Source: Modicisalibacter ilicicola DSM 19980 (GTDB taxonomy: Bacteria; Pseudomonadota; Gammaproteobacteria; Pseudomonadales; Halomonadaceae). From it: a stretch of DNA of 64,000 bases. Positions 40,630-48,432 of this stretch are shown piece by piece. The first letter of the stretch is position 1. Each line of letters starts with the position of its first letter. The stretch is taken from the NCBI RefSeq assembly GCF_900128925.1, contig NZ_FQUJ01000002.1, forward strand, positions 34,856 to 98,855, read 5' to 3'. Under the pieces are notes generated by a model. That model was given only the letters and a program-made list of their open reading frames with translations. It was not told the DNA's origin and did no database searches. A program made the translations under genes and the position numbers.

Positions 40630-41013
40630 CTAGAAAAACACACCCAAAGAAATCCCAGCGAGAACTGCCATGATAACTAGTAGCAGCCAGCTAGAATACA
40701 AATATTTAATAATGATATTTAATTTTCTTGGTGGGTTTCTTGCCGAAATCATCATTAGCTCCTCCCCATAGAACCTCTTTACCAAGCGGTTGTGAGAGAG
40801 CAATGTAATCAAGCCATACTCCGTCATTCGCCAAAGGCTAAACGGGAGGCCTTTCAGGAAAAGTCTTTCTCCACCAAGCCGACCAGCTCCATAGTAATGA
40901 TCGGCCTCATCAAGTTTGAACAAAGCTATTAATGATGCAATTAAAAGGAGAGCAGTGCCAGAAATACCACAAGCAACGCCGCCTAATCCAATTATCAGTT
41001 TAATCGGATCCAT
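40630..41013 (-). CDS. Putative immunity protein 2 (divergent paralogue)
   Basis: A 127-aa membrane protein with hydrophobic N- and C-terminal segments and the family's middle motif (KLDEADHYYGAGRLGGERLF then KGLPFSLWRMTEYG). It is clearly related to immunity proteins 1 and 3 but more diverged (ARNPPRKLNIIIKYLYSSW replaces NDPPRRLERLLVWL). The DNA is visibly AT-rich compared with surrounding genes, suggesting recent transfer. It overlaps orphan tip 2 by 14 bases. That tip is also the more diverged one, as expected if tip and immunity protein change together. Confidence 0.68.
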   Translation of the reverse strand: MDPIKLIIGLGGVACGISGTALLLIASLIALFKLDEADHYYGAGRLGGERLFLKGLPFSLWRMTEYGLITLLSHNRLVKRFYGEELMMISARNPPRKLNIIIKYLYSSWLLLVIMAVLAGISLGVFF

Positions 41014-41149
41014 TTTGCTCAGTGACTTCGTATCTTAGTCCAAAAAGGAACGCACCTAATTCTTTTCCACCGAAGTCACCAGCTTCTGTCCCAGCATAGC
41101 TTCCACCAATTGCACCCTCCGCCACGCGGGTAGCAGCGTTGATCCTCAT
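41000..41149 (-). pseudogene. Orphan effector C-terminal tip 2
   Basis: A 49-aa frame, too short for the usual cutoff. It reads MRINAATRVAEGAIGGSY, continues AGTEAGDFGGKELGAFLFG and ends in LRYEVTEQNGSD. It keeps the spacing of glycine and alanine seen in the effector's end (GSGAIAG, GGQVG, FGAGLF) but differs in most other positions, so it is a diverged relative. A TAG stop lies two codons upstream, cutting it from any longer protein. The stop overlaps the start of immunity gene 2 by 14 bases. Confidence 0.68.
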
Positions 41150-41165
41150 GCTCTAGCCCGACTCA

Positions 41166-41555
41166 TTACGCCTCGGGAAACAGCATTAGCAGGCCGCCGA
41201 GCATCATGCTGGCCATCACCAATATGAACCATGGGGCGAAGAGCCATACTAGTAATCTCTCCAATCGACGAGGTGGATCATTGGCTGCAATCTGTGCCAA
41301 CTCATGTCCATAGTGATTTTTAACGTACTTGGTACGCGAAAACATGATTGCCATTCCATACCACGTCATCCGTGATAAAGAAAAAGGGAGCCCTTTGAAG
41401 TCAGATTTGCCGCCACCTAGCTTTCCCTCCCCATAATAGTCATCCGCTTCATCGATCTTGAAAAGGGCGACTATCGATGCAATAAACATCATTGCCACAC
41501 CAATCAGGCCAAGAAAAGCACCACTGAACACTATAAATGTTTCAATTAGATCCAT
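41166..41555 (-). CDS. Putative immunity protein 1, cognate to the effector
   Basis: A 129-aa membrane protein starting MDLIETFIVFSGAFLG, with hydrophobic segments near 5-32 and 100-125. The central region KIDEADDYYGEGKLGGGKSD is probably exposed. The ATG at 41555 lies inside the last codons of the effector gene, overlapping by 14 bases, which couples its translation to the toxin. The longer upstream frame is an antisense-free extension through the effector and is not used. The function as inner-membrane immunity protein is inferred from position, overlap and paralogy. Sequence family not recognised. Confidence 0.72.
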   Translation of the reverse strand: MDLIETFIVFSGAFLGLIGVAMMFIASIVALFKIDEADDYYGEGKLGGGKSDFKGLPFSLSRMTWYGMAIMFSRTKYVKNHYGHELAQIAANDPPRRLERLLVWLFAPWFILVMASMMLGGLLMLFPEA

Positions 41556-43152
41556 GATTGTTGCTCTCGCCATAGATTCTTGTGAATAATCCAGCACCGA
41601 ACTTTTCTCCGACTTGGCCACCCATTTTTTCACCAGCAATTGCTCCCGAACCAGCGCTGACAACGGCGCAGGCGATTCGCCCATGAGGGACAACTGCCAC
41701 AGCAAGACATACTTTACTATCGATATTTAACTTGAGACCAGATAATGCAACACCCGCTGCTGCACCACCGGCTCGCCCCAAGAGCCCGCCATACTCAACA
41801 TACTTGGTTCTCGTGCACTCTCGTTCGCGCCCTTCGCTGCAGGCCTGTTCGATGGTGGCTTGCGTGGCCACGACATCGAGGCCGACACCGACGAAGGAGC
41901 CGATACTGGTGAGCTTGGAAACGATCGCGGTCTTGGTAATGGCCTCGGAAATGGTAGGGATGCGAAACTTGCCGCCCGTGCGGGCCGTGTCGACACTGTG
42001 CAGTTGCTGGCGGGCCTCGATGTTGATGCGCGATTTCAGTTCCGTATGACGGGGCAGACGCAGCGGGGCGTTCACCCAGTTATTCATTACCACCCCCAGG
42101 CGCTTGAAACGCTGCTCGCGCTGGGCGAAGAACTGCGTGCGGGTCATCGGATTGTGCGGGTCCATGGCCTGTCGATAGAGCCGGTCGATCTCTTCGATGG
42201 CTTGCCTGACCTCCGACACCGCCCGGCTGCCAGCGGCGGAAGTGGCGCCCAGGGCGGTAGAGGTGTTGGAAAGCGCGGAAGCATCTGCGTCCATCGCCTC
42301 GCCACTCAAGGCGATGTCCTCGTAGGCCTGCCAATGATTCATCAGCGTCTGGCGCTGATCTTCGCCGAGCGGGTATAGGGCGTCTTGAATCCGACGTGCC
42401 TCGGCCATGAGGTATTCCTCGTCTTCCCGGCACTCCCGGGACGCCGGATCGGCAAGCACAACCACCTCTCCCGGGAGAAGGTAGTCGCCGAGGTGGCCGT
42501 TCAGGCGCTCGAACATCGCCTCGACATCCGGCGTCGGGGTATAGGGAAACAGGCGCTGCTTGACCTGCTCGCGAGTTCCCGACAGGCGTACGATATGAAA
42601 CCCCGGCTTGATGGGCGGGGGTGGCTCTTCGACGATGGGCTCCGGAATCGTCTCGGGAATCCTGGGTGCTGGGGCCGGGGAGGCTCGAGCATCGCTCGGC
42701 CAGCGGGCCTTGCGCAGGTCGTCGGGTGTCAGCGCTTGCGCGTTGAGTCGGGCGATCTTCGCTTCGAGGCTCGGGTCCGCCTGCCATAGGGCACTGGAGC
42801 TCAAGCGCCATTGGCTGCCGGTCCACTGGGCAACCGGGCTGAAGGGGCGCTCGAACCTCGGATCCAGGAGCAGGTACAGGGTGCCGCGTTTCACTTCCTC
42901 GAGCAGGCGTTGATGAACCTTCGTTCCATCGCCCATGAACGAGAAGCCCCAGGCGCTGCCGAGGCGTTCGAGGTCGCTATGCAGTGCGCCATGGCTTCCC
43001 AGCAGCGCTTCGACCTTGCTCACTGCAAAGAAGGAAGACTCGACATAAGGCAGGTCGATATCGCGGATTTCATGCCATCGCTTGAGTCGCATGTCGTTTC
43101 CCGTGGAAACCAGGCCCGCTTCGGTACATGCCCCGAAGGGTCCTTGAATCAT
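41542..43152 (-). CDS. Putative Hcp-linked T6SS effector with glycine-rich C-terminus
   Basis: A 536-aa protein of unrecognised family, directly after hcp. The N-terminal part (about 20-130) is globular. A proline-rich linker with PEPIVEEPPPPIKPG lies near 165-185. A second globular part begins FHIVRLSGTREQVKQRLF, resembling peptidoglycan-binding or adaptor modules. A helical region follows, then a C-terminal 140 residues with glycine-zipper-like segments (GGLLGRAGGAAAGVALSG and GSGAIAGEKMGGQVG). Such segments occur in pore-forming toxins. The start is uncertain: the first ATG (43152) sits in a hairpin loop, and an ATG at 43092 gives a 516-aa form. Translation overlaps the immunity gene by 14 bases. 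Delivery by the adjacent Hcp is inferred. Confidence 0.68.
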   Translation of the reverse strand: MIQGPFGACTEAGLVSTGNDMRLKRWHEIRDIDLPYVESSFFAVSKVEALLGSHGALHSDLERLGSAWGFSFMGDGTKVHQRLLEEVKRGTLYLLLDPRFERPFSPVAQWTGSQWRLSSSALWQADPSLEAKIARLNAQALTPDDLRKARWPSDARASPAPAPRIPETIPEPIVEEPPPPIKPGFHIVRLSGTREQVKQRLFPYTPTPDVEAMFERLNGHLGDYLLPGEVVVLADPASRECREDEEYLMAEARRIQDALYPLGEDQRQTLMNHWQAYEDIALSGEAMDADASALSNTSTALGATSAAGSRAVSEVRQAIEEIDRLYRQAMDPHNPMTRTQFFAQREQRFKRLGVVMNNWVNAPLRLPRHTELKSRINIEARQQLHSVDTARTGGKFRIPTISEAITKTAIVSKLTSIGSFVGVGLDVVATQATIEQACSEGRERECTRTKYVEYGGLLGRAGGAAAGVALSGLKLNIDSKVCLAVAVVPHGRIACAVVSAGSGAIAGEKMGGQVGEKFGAGLFTRIYGESNNHGSN

Positions 43153-43160
43153 CGTTCAAG

Positions 43161-43188
43161 GCCGGGGCGCTCGCTCGAGCGCCCCGGC
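43161..43188 (-). other. Strong hairpin between hcp and the effector gene
   Basis: A perfect 13-bp stem, GCCGGGGCGCTCG and CGAGCGCCCCGGC, with a two-base loop, follows the hcp stop codon by 8 bases. No T run follows, so it is more likely an mRNA stabiliser or partial attenuator lowering effector expression relative to hcp. Immediately after it, CCTTGAA and TTCAAGG (43142-43162) can pair with the first effector ATG in the loop. Confidence 0.65.
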
Positions 43189-43196
43189 AATCAGGC

Positions 43197-43715
43197 TCAG
43201 GCCTCTACCGGGGCGCGCCAGTCATCGGATCCGGAGGTGCCGGCGACGGTGTGCTCCCAATCGATCTTGCGATAGGCCAGGGAGACGTCGATCAACTGGG
43301 TGAACTCGGCCTTGGCCGAATCCTGGGCATGGGGCATGCGCAGGTTGATGTCGACCACGGTGGCATCGGTCAGCGAGGTGGTGAAGAAGTGCTCCTGCTT
43401 GCCTTCCACCGAGGTGCGGTACCACTTGAGCTCGACGTTGGGCAGCATCTCGCCGGATGCCAGGGCGTTGTACATCAGCGGCACGGCCTTGTTCAGGGCC
43501 ACGGTGAAGATGAACGGCTTGTGGGCGCGCTGGCCGCTGGGCTGGCCGGACTGCGGGTCGGTGGGTACGGTGACGACGTGCTTGAATTCCTGGACCAGCA
43601 TCTGGTCTTCATGGCCTTCGACATAGATGTTGCCGACGGAGTCCGGGGTAAAGGCGCCGGCGGTGATGTTGCCCTGGGTCTGGCCTTCGATGCTGATGTA
43701 ACAAGGGGTTGGCAT
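43197..43715 (-). CDS. hcp: Hcp family type VI secretion tube protein
   Basis: Hcp hexamers form the T6SS inner tube and carry effectors in their lumen. From MPTPCYISIEGQTQGNITAG the protein is 172 aa. It shows family blocks KPFIFTVALNKAVPLMYNAL, VELKWYRTS and the late VDVSLAYRKIDWEHT-like segment (here IDVSLAYRKIDWEHT). The upstream in-frame extension is not conserved. No other T6SS structural genes are in the window, so this is an orphan hcp-effector island that would use a system encoded elsewhere. A sigma-54-like promoter and three palindromes lie upstream. Confidence 0.93.
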   Translation of the reverse strand: MPTPCYISIEGQTQGNITAGAFTPDSVGNIYVEGHEDQMLVQEFKHVVTVPTDPQSGQPSGQRAHKPFIFTVALNKAVPLMYNALASGEMLPNVELKWYRTSVEGKQEHFFTTSLTDATVVDINLRMPHAQDSAKAEFTQLIDVSLAYRKIDWEHTVAGTSGSDDWRAPVEA

Positions 43716-43770
43716 GGTCTGCTTCCTACTGGGTAATGGATGAGAATGTCCTTGGGACACTCCCCTACAG

Positions 43771-43785
43771 GCAGGCACCATGCCA
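43771..43785 (-). promoter_or_regulatory. Sigma-54-type promoter of hcp
   Basis: On the minus strand TGGCATGGTGCCTGC places GG and GC exactly ten bases apart, matching the -24/-12 consensus TGGCAC-N5-TTGC well. Transcription would begin near 43758, about 43 bases before the hcp start codon. Orphan hcp genes in Vibrio and Pseudomonas are known to be RpoN-dependent. The call rests on the motif and on the palindromes at enhancer distance upstream. Confidence 0.6.
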
Positions 43786-43851
43786 TGAATCGTATTATTA
43801 TTTAAAAACAAGTAGTTGATTAATTTTCACTCCTTGGTATCAAGCGGATTT

Positions 43852-43905
43852 AGGCAAGTTCTTGCCTGAATCGAGCAAGAAGTTGCCCAGCGGGCAAGAA
43901 CTTGC
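43852..43905. promoter_or_regulatory. Three helically phased 12-bp palindromes upstream of hcp
   Basis: GCAAGTTCTTGC (43854-43865), GCAAGAAGTTGC (43875-43886) and GCAAGAACTTGC (43894-43905) are three versions of one dyad. Their centres are 21 and 19 bases apart, close to two helical turns, so they lie on one face of DNA. They are about 95 to 140 bases upstream of the predicted hcp transcription start, the normal place for sigma-54 enhancer sites. They could instead be 3' hairpins of the upstream gene. Confidence 0.6.
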
Positions 43906-43929
43906 TCGCTGAAATGCGCAGGATTCCTA

Positions 43930-44790
43930 TCAACCGGCGAACTCGTAGTCTATCTTGGTGATTCGCCCGCGCCAGTACGGCCTGGCGCCTTCTTCGGACA
44001 GCCATGCCACCTCGCCCTCGAGGGGCACCAGCATGCCTTTTCGTCGCTGGTAGTTCCAGAAGCGCCCCTGCCACGGCGTCGGCACGCTCTGTTCGCCCAC
44101 GCTGCGCCCGCGGGCTTTCGCCCGCACGGTGTCGATCACGCCCTCCTCGTTGAAATCGAACGACAGAGTCAGGCTGATGGCGCCATCGGTCAGCGTGGCC
44201 TTCGCGGAGCGCGTCCCCTCCTCTTCCCAGTGGACGCCCTGACTGGGCAGCAGCGCCGTCGGATACCACACCGCTTCGGCGAGAAAGCGCATGAGTTCGC
44301 CTTCGGCGATCGCGCCTTTGCCTCGCTGGCTGACGACGGGAAACAGGCCAAGCAGGTTGCCCTGCAGAATTCCCTGGCCCGCGACATAGGCATCGTGGAC
44401 ACGAACTGGCAAGCCGGGTATCGCGGCGATCCGGCCATTCCAGACGAATCCGGGGCGGCAGGTGATCACGCGCTGGGCCGAGGTGAACGGCCGCCACCGG
44501 TCTGCCGTCGCCCCCATGTTGAAGGAGCCGCGATGTCTGGCGCGCACGCCGGCCACCATCGGCAGGCCTTCCTCGAGCACGGTATGAAAGTAGCGCCGTA
44601 CCGGCGCCGGCAGACCCTCGAGTTCACCGAAGTCGACAGCCTCCGGCCTTGCCGGGACGCGAGCGGCGTCGATGCGGGATTCGAGCCGGCGGGTTGCCGC
44701 CTGCCAGCGCAGAGCGCCAAACGTCGCGACCGCGACCAGTGCCGAGGCCGCTACCGTTACCGGAACCAGGACGATCTGCAGCGCGGTCAT
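43930..44790 (-). CDS. DUF6544-like membrane-anchored protein
   Basis: A 286-aa protein with one N-terminal hydrophobic helix (about 5-30) and a soluble domain starting with LPAPVRRYFHTVLEEG. Further blocks are HRGSFNMG, LLGLFPVVSQRGKGAIAEGELMRFLAE and VWYPTALLP. These match the family once called DUF6544 (also DUF6920), of unknown function. It starts 14 bases after the TIGR02647-type gene on the same strand, so the two may be cotranscribed. It ends shortly before the palindromes upstream of hcp. Confidence 0.75.
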   Translation of the reverse strand: MTALQIVLVPVTVAASALVAVATFGALRWQAATRRLESRIDAARVPARPEAVDFGELEGLPAPVRRYFHTVLEEGLPMVAGVRARHRGSFNMGATADRWRPFTSAQRVITCRPGFVWNGRIAAIPGLPVRVHDAYVAGQGILQGNLLGLFPVVSQRGKGAIAEGELMRFLAEAVWYPTALLPSQGVHWEEEGTRSAKATLTDGAISLTLSFDFNEEGVIDTVRAKARGRSVGEQSVPTPWQGRFWNYQRRKGMLVPLEGEVAWLSEEGARPYWRGRITKIDYEFAG

Positions 44791-44804
44791 TCACTCCAGG
44801 AGAT

Positions 44805-45056
44805 TCAGGATGTGGTTGTCGGGGCAGTCGTCAGGATCATCAACAGATCCTGAGCTTGCACCGCCGCATCGTGCCCGAGGCCGGTCAGGTAGCCACCATC
44901 GGGCTGGGTGACCAGGCCGCGCTCGTGCAACCTGGAAACGGCGGCTATCTTGGCGGGGTCGGCGCTGGAATGCACCTTGATTCCCTCCTGGGTGGTGGCC
45001 AGATTGAACAGGCAAAGCACGTTGAGTTCTTCGAGTATTTCCTGGGTATAGCGCAT
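44805..45056 (-). CDS. TIGR02647 family small protein
   Basis: An 83-aa protein. It matches the uncharacterised TIGR02647 family, with ELNVLCLFNLATTQEGIKVH, a winged-helix-like region HERGLVTQPDGGYLT and a final helix. The ATG at 45056 is chosen because GAGG lies five bases upstream; a GTG two codons earlier overlaps that site. The pattern suggests a small DNA-binding-like fold, but no function is known. It precedes the DUF6544-like gene. Confidence 0.8.
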   Translation of the reverse strand: MRYTQEILEELNVLCLFNLATTQEGIKVHSSADPAKIAAVSRLHERGLVTQPDGGYLTGLGHDAAVQAQDLLMILTTAPTTTS

Positions 45057-45133
45057 GGCCACCTCGGTTCATCAGGGAAGGAAGACGTCTTCACTTTAGG
45101 CCAAAAAGCCGAGCCTGCCATGATCGCCCTCAA

Positions 45134-45499
45134 CTATTGCGCATTCTCATCGCCCGACATGCCATGCTCCCACAGGGATCGCAATGCCTCGGGCATCTGT
45201 TCCTCGGGGATGCTCAATGACCACACCCGGCGGGCGTCGGCATCCACGGCTTTGTCGTCCCCGCACTCCTGAATATCGACAGAGAAGACGCGCCGATCGG
45301 CACCGGGGGGTGGCGAGTCGTCGCAGGCACGGACTGCCTGGCTCAGCAGCGCCTGCAACCAGCGCCGCTGCTGCTCCGTACACTCATCACAGTGGATACG
45401 GCGAAGAGTCATCAGTCCGGGGAACGCCGCCAGCCCGCCCTCGCGACGGATGGCGATGATGCTTTTCGCCCCCAGGACAGGAGGCGATCTGTCGTTCAT
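45134..45499 (-). CDS. Emfourin-like protealysin inhibitor
   Basis: A 121-aa protein located directly after a protealysin-like M4 protease gene and overlapping it by four bases (ATGA). This is the genomic setting of emfourin, the slow tight-binding protein inhibitor of protealysin known from Serratia. The sequence has the expected short alpha/beta size and starts IIAIRREGGLAAFPGLM, close to the family N-terminus. No signal peptide is present, so it acts in the cytoplasm, where it can protect the cell from active protease or form an emfourin-protealysin switch. Confidence 0.82.
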   Translation of the reverse strand: MNDRSPPVLGAKSIIAIRREGGLAAFPGLMTLRRIHCDECTEQQRRWLQALLSQAVRACDDSPPPGADRRVFSVDIQECGDDKAVDADARRVWSLSIPEEQMPEALRSLWEHGMSGDENAQ

Positions 45500-46554
45500 G
45501 TCGTCACTCCCACGGCTTGCCAGGCGTCGCGGACCGCGGCGGCTTCTCGGCTCTCGTTCCCGAAACGACGACCGGCATTGTCGATGACCAGGGCGGCGAA
45601 GGTGGCAAAATCGCTTTGCTCGGCCAGCCGGGGATCGCGGAGCGTGTCGTACCAGACGAGGCCGGCGGCGTCCCAGGCATGCCCCCCCAGGGCCATCGCC
45701 GCCAGGTAGAAGGCGTGATTGGGAATGCCCGAATTGATGTGCACGCCACCGTTGTCCTGCTCCGTCTCGACATAGTCGTCCATGTGGCCCGGCTGCGGAT
45801 CTCGACCTAGGATCGGATCGTCATAGGCCGTACCGGGTTCGGCCATGGAGCGCAGCGCGCGCCCCTGGACGCGCTCGGTCAGCAACTCGGCACCGATCAG
45901 CCAATCCGCTTCCGCGGCGGTCTGGCCAAGGTGATACTGCTTGGTGAGGCTGCCGAAGACGTCCGCGAAGGACTCGTTGAGCGCACCGGATTGATAGGTG
46001 TAGACGAGCCCCGCCTCGCGCTCGATGACCCCATGGGCCAGTTCATGGCCGATCACGTCCAGCGCAGCGGTGAAACGATTGAACAGCTCGCCGTCCCCAT
46101 CGCCGAACACCATCTGGGCACCGTTCCAGAAGGCGTTCTCATAATCCTGGCCATAGTGCACCGTGCCCAGCAACGGCATGCCGCGGTCATCGATGGAGTT
46201 GCGCTCGAAGACTTCCCAGAAGAAGCGATAGGTCACGCCCAGCCCGCTGTAGGCCTCATCGGCGGCGGGGTCGCCGGTGTCGCCCTGGCCCTCTTCACGC
46301 ACCAGCGTCCCGGGAAGCACCTCCCGATAGTCGGCGGAATAAATATACCGTGCGGGCTCACCCGGCCTGGGGCTTCCCTCGGGCAGGGCCAGGTTGGCAG
46401 CGATTTGAGGATCGCGCCGGGTGCGGAAGTAGGCGTCCGCCTCGAGCGTGCGCTGGGCACAGCCCTTGAGACGTGCATCGCCATGGGCGGCGATCCGTTC
46501 GAGGATGAACGGCGGCATGAACCCCGGACGGGTGCGTGGTGTCGGCTTGTGCAT
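45496..46554 (-). CDS. Protealysin-like M4 metalloprotease
   Basis: A 352-aa thermolysin-family zinc protease with the short protealysin-type propeptide instead of the long secreted FTP/PepSY form. The PPL-like motif MPPFILERIA lies near residues 13-22. The catalytic domain has HELAHGVIE with the two zinc His and the Glu, NESFADVFGSL with the third ligand, and a HINSGIPNHAFYLAA block. There is no signal peptide, so it is cytoplasmic or leaves by a non-Sec route. The AGGAG site is seven bases before the ATG. It is paired with the overlapping emfourin gene. Confidence 0.92.
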   Translation of the reverse strand: MHKPTPRTRPGFMPPFILERIAAHGDARLKGCAQRTLEADAYFRTRRDPQIAANLALPEGSPRPGEPARYIYSADYREVLPGTLVREEGQGDTGDPAADEAYSGLGVTYRFFWEVFERNSIDDRGMPLLGTVHYGQDYENAFWNGAQMVFGDGDGELFNRFTAALDVIGHELAHGVIEREAGLVYTYQSGALNESFADVFGSLTKQYHLGQTAAEADWLIGAELLTERVQGRALRSMAEPGTAYDDPILGRDPQPGHMDDYVETEQDNGGVHINSGIPNHAFYLAAMALGGHAWDAAGLVWYDTLRDPRLAEQSDFATFAALVIDNAGRRFGNESREAAAVRDAWQAVGVTT

Positions 46555-46688
46555 GATGGTTCTCCTGGTGAATGGTCAGTGCGTTCCCCTGCGCCGACTA
46601 TCTTTACTACTGCGACCCACCAGCTTCACCGAGAGTTCGCCTACTTTTTCATTACCATGGTTCCTGCACTTTCCTGCTGCCCACGCGC

Positions 46689-48365
46689 TCATTGCTGAGG
46701 CAGCAATTCCGGCGCCGGGGCTCTTACCAGAGATTCGATACCTCCCAGGGAGGCGATCTCCTTGTCCATGAGCAACTGGACCTTCGGGCTGACCACCGCG
46801 ATCTGTCGCGGCGCTCCCTTGGCATCGAGACGCTGGATCCAGCCATGGGCACCGCTCGTGAATCGCGCCAGGCAACCGATGGGATGCAGGCCGAAGTGGC
46901 GAATGTAGCGCTGTACCCAGGTGCTGTCGAAAAGATCGTCCCTCGTCAACATGTGCCGGTAGGTCTCCTCCATGGCCCAGCCCCCGCGATCCGGCCGGGA
47001 ACGACTCATGGCGTCGATGACATCCACCACCATCGCCATGCGGCTCAGGGCGGACAGTTCGCTGCCTCCGAGACGATAGGGATATCCGCTGCCATCGAGC
47101 CGTTCGTTGATCTCGACGACGATTCTCCTGACGGCCTGGGGGTCGAGCCAGCGGCAACCTTGCAGTCGCTCGTGGATCAGCGGGACATGAGAAGCCAGCT
47201 GCTGACGCTGCGCTTCATCGAAGAGCGTGCTGTCGAGCAGGTCATCGGGCAGCAATGCCTTGCCAAGATCGTGGATCATGGCCGTCGCCGCAATGGCCTT
47301 CAGCAGATTGCGCGGTAGATTGCGGGCGGCCGCCAGATCGGCCAGCCGAATCGCCACGCCGAGGCCATGCTGCACGGGCAGGGGGTCGCGATGCAAGCAG
47401 ACGCTCGCGAAAAGCAGCGCCTCCCTGTCCTCCTCGAGCAGGTTCAGCAGCTTGTCACTGTGCCGGGACAGCAGCAGGCTATCGATCGGCTCGCCCTGCT
47501 CCAGTCGCACCATCTGCCCATTGAGATAGTCGGCTATCTTGGCCAGGCGCCGCGCCATGGGCGTTGCGTACTCAGCCCGGGGACGACGTGCAGGAGGTAC
47601 CTGGATCGACGTCGTGGCGGGCTGGAACAACGATGACGGGTCGAGGTCGTCATCCTGTTCGCTCTTGCGAGCGCTCTCGCGCTCGATCTCCTTGACCAGA
47701 AACCAGATCAGACGCTCGAACTTGGGCGTCAGCATGCGGAATTCGCAGCCCAGGAGTGCCCGCTGCCAATGAGCGTCGGTGCGCACATGACGTATCTCGC
47801 CCCGAGTAGCGAAGCGCTGTCCACTGGGAAAGGTGGCTTCGAGGCGTGACAGCGCGTAACCCGCCCGCAGCTTCGCGGCATCCTGCAGGGGGATCTGTAC
47901 CAGACTTCCACCCAGGGAAAGATTCAGCAACTTCCCCTGAAGGATCTTCTCCACGCCATCCACCTCGAGCGCCACCGTGACGGTCATCCCAGGCCCCAGT
48001 TCGGCGCGAAAGGCGCTGCGCCGATGCCAGACTTCGAGGCGATCCGGGTAAGGGCAGGCGAAGCGCAATCGTCCGGGGATGTCGTTGCAAGGCTCGGCAA
48101 CCAAGGGCTCGGTCATGACCATGGCCCCGTGCGCCTGCCCGGTCAGACGAAAGGGGCGTTCCACAGAGAGCACGCTGGCTATTTCCGCCGCCGCCGTGAC
48201 GTCGAGAATCAGTCGTTCACCGGCGATCACATTGGCCAGCAGCACATTCACCGGCGGCGCCGTCTGCTCCTCGAAGGCCAGCGATACCCCGCCGGGGCGG
48301 CTCATGGCTTCCAGCAGCCTCTCTATCTCGCCGGCGTGCTCTATACGAGATGATGTCTCGCTCAT
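46689..48365 (-). CDS. YcgR-like PilZ protein with degenerate HD-GYP domain
   Basis: A 558-aa c-di-GMP protein. An N-terminal YcgR-type domain (about 10-115) is followed by a PilZ domain with RRSAFR in RxxxR context and NLSLGG (about 120-235). The C-terminal HD-GYP-like domain (about 310-500) keeps IHDLGK and DGSGYP, but the usual HHE before DGxGYP reads INE, removing two metal-binding histidines. The domain may therefore bind rather than hydrolyse c-di-GMP. The start at 48365 is favoured by AGGA upstream; ATG at 48374 and GTG at 48386 are alternatives. It stands alone between serB and the protease gene. It could link c-di-GMP level to motility or polymer production. Confidence 0.88.
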   Translation of the reverse strand: MSETSSRIEHAGEIERLLEAMSRPGGVSLAFEEQTAPPVNVLLANVIAGERLILDVTAAAEIASVLSVERPFRLTGQAHGAMVMTEPLVAEPCNDIPGRLRFACPYPDRLEVWHRRSAFRAELGPGMTVTVALEVDGVEKILQGKLLNLSLGGSLVQIPLQDAAKLRAGYALSRLEATFPSGQRFATRGEIRHVRTDAHWQRALLGCEFRMLTPKFERLIWFLVKEIERESARKSEQDDDLDPSSLFQPATTSIQVPPARRPRAEYATPMARRLAKIADYLNGQMVRLEQGEPIDSLLLSRHSDKLLNLLEEDREALLFASVCLHRDPLPVQHGLGVAIRLADLAAARNLPRNLLKAIAATAMIHDLGKALLPDDLLDSTLFDEAQRQQLASHVPLIHERLQGCRWLDPQAVRRIVVEINERLDGSGYPYRLGGSELSALSRMAMVVDVIDAMSRSRPDRGGWAMEETYRHMLTRDDLFDSTWVQRYIRHFGLHPIGCLARFTSGAHGWIQRLDAKGAPRQIAVVSPKVQLLMDKEIASLGGIESLVRAPAPELLPQQ

Positions 48366-48432
48366 CTGTTCCATCCTGGCTTGCACGATACGTGACGCAC
48401 CATCGCGTGGTATCGTCTGTCTATTGCCGACG

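Noticed and set aside
43852-43905. Plain 3' hairpins or terminator of the DUF6544-like gene
   Set aside because: Not excluded, but three near-identical dyads at two-turn spacing without T runs fit enhancer sites better; kept as regulatory with moderate confidence.
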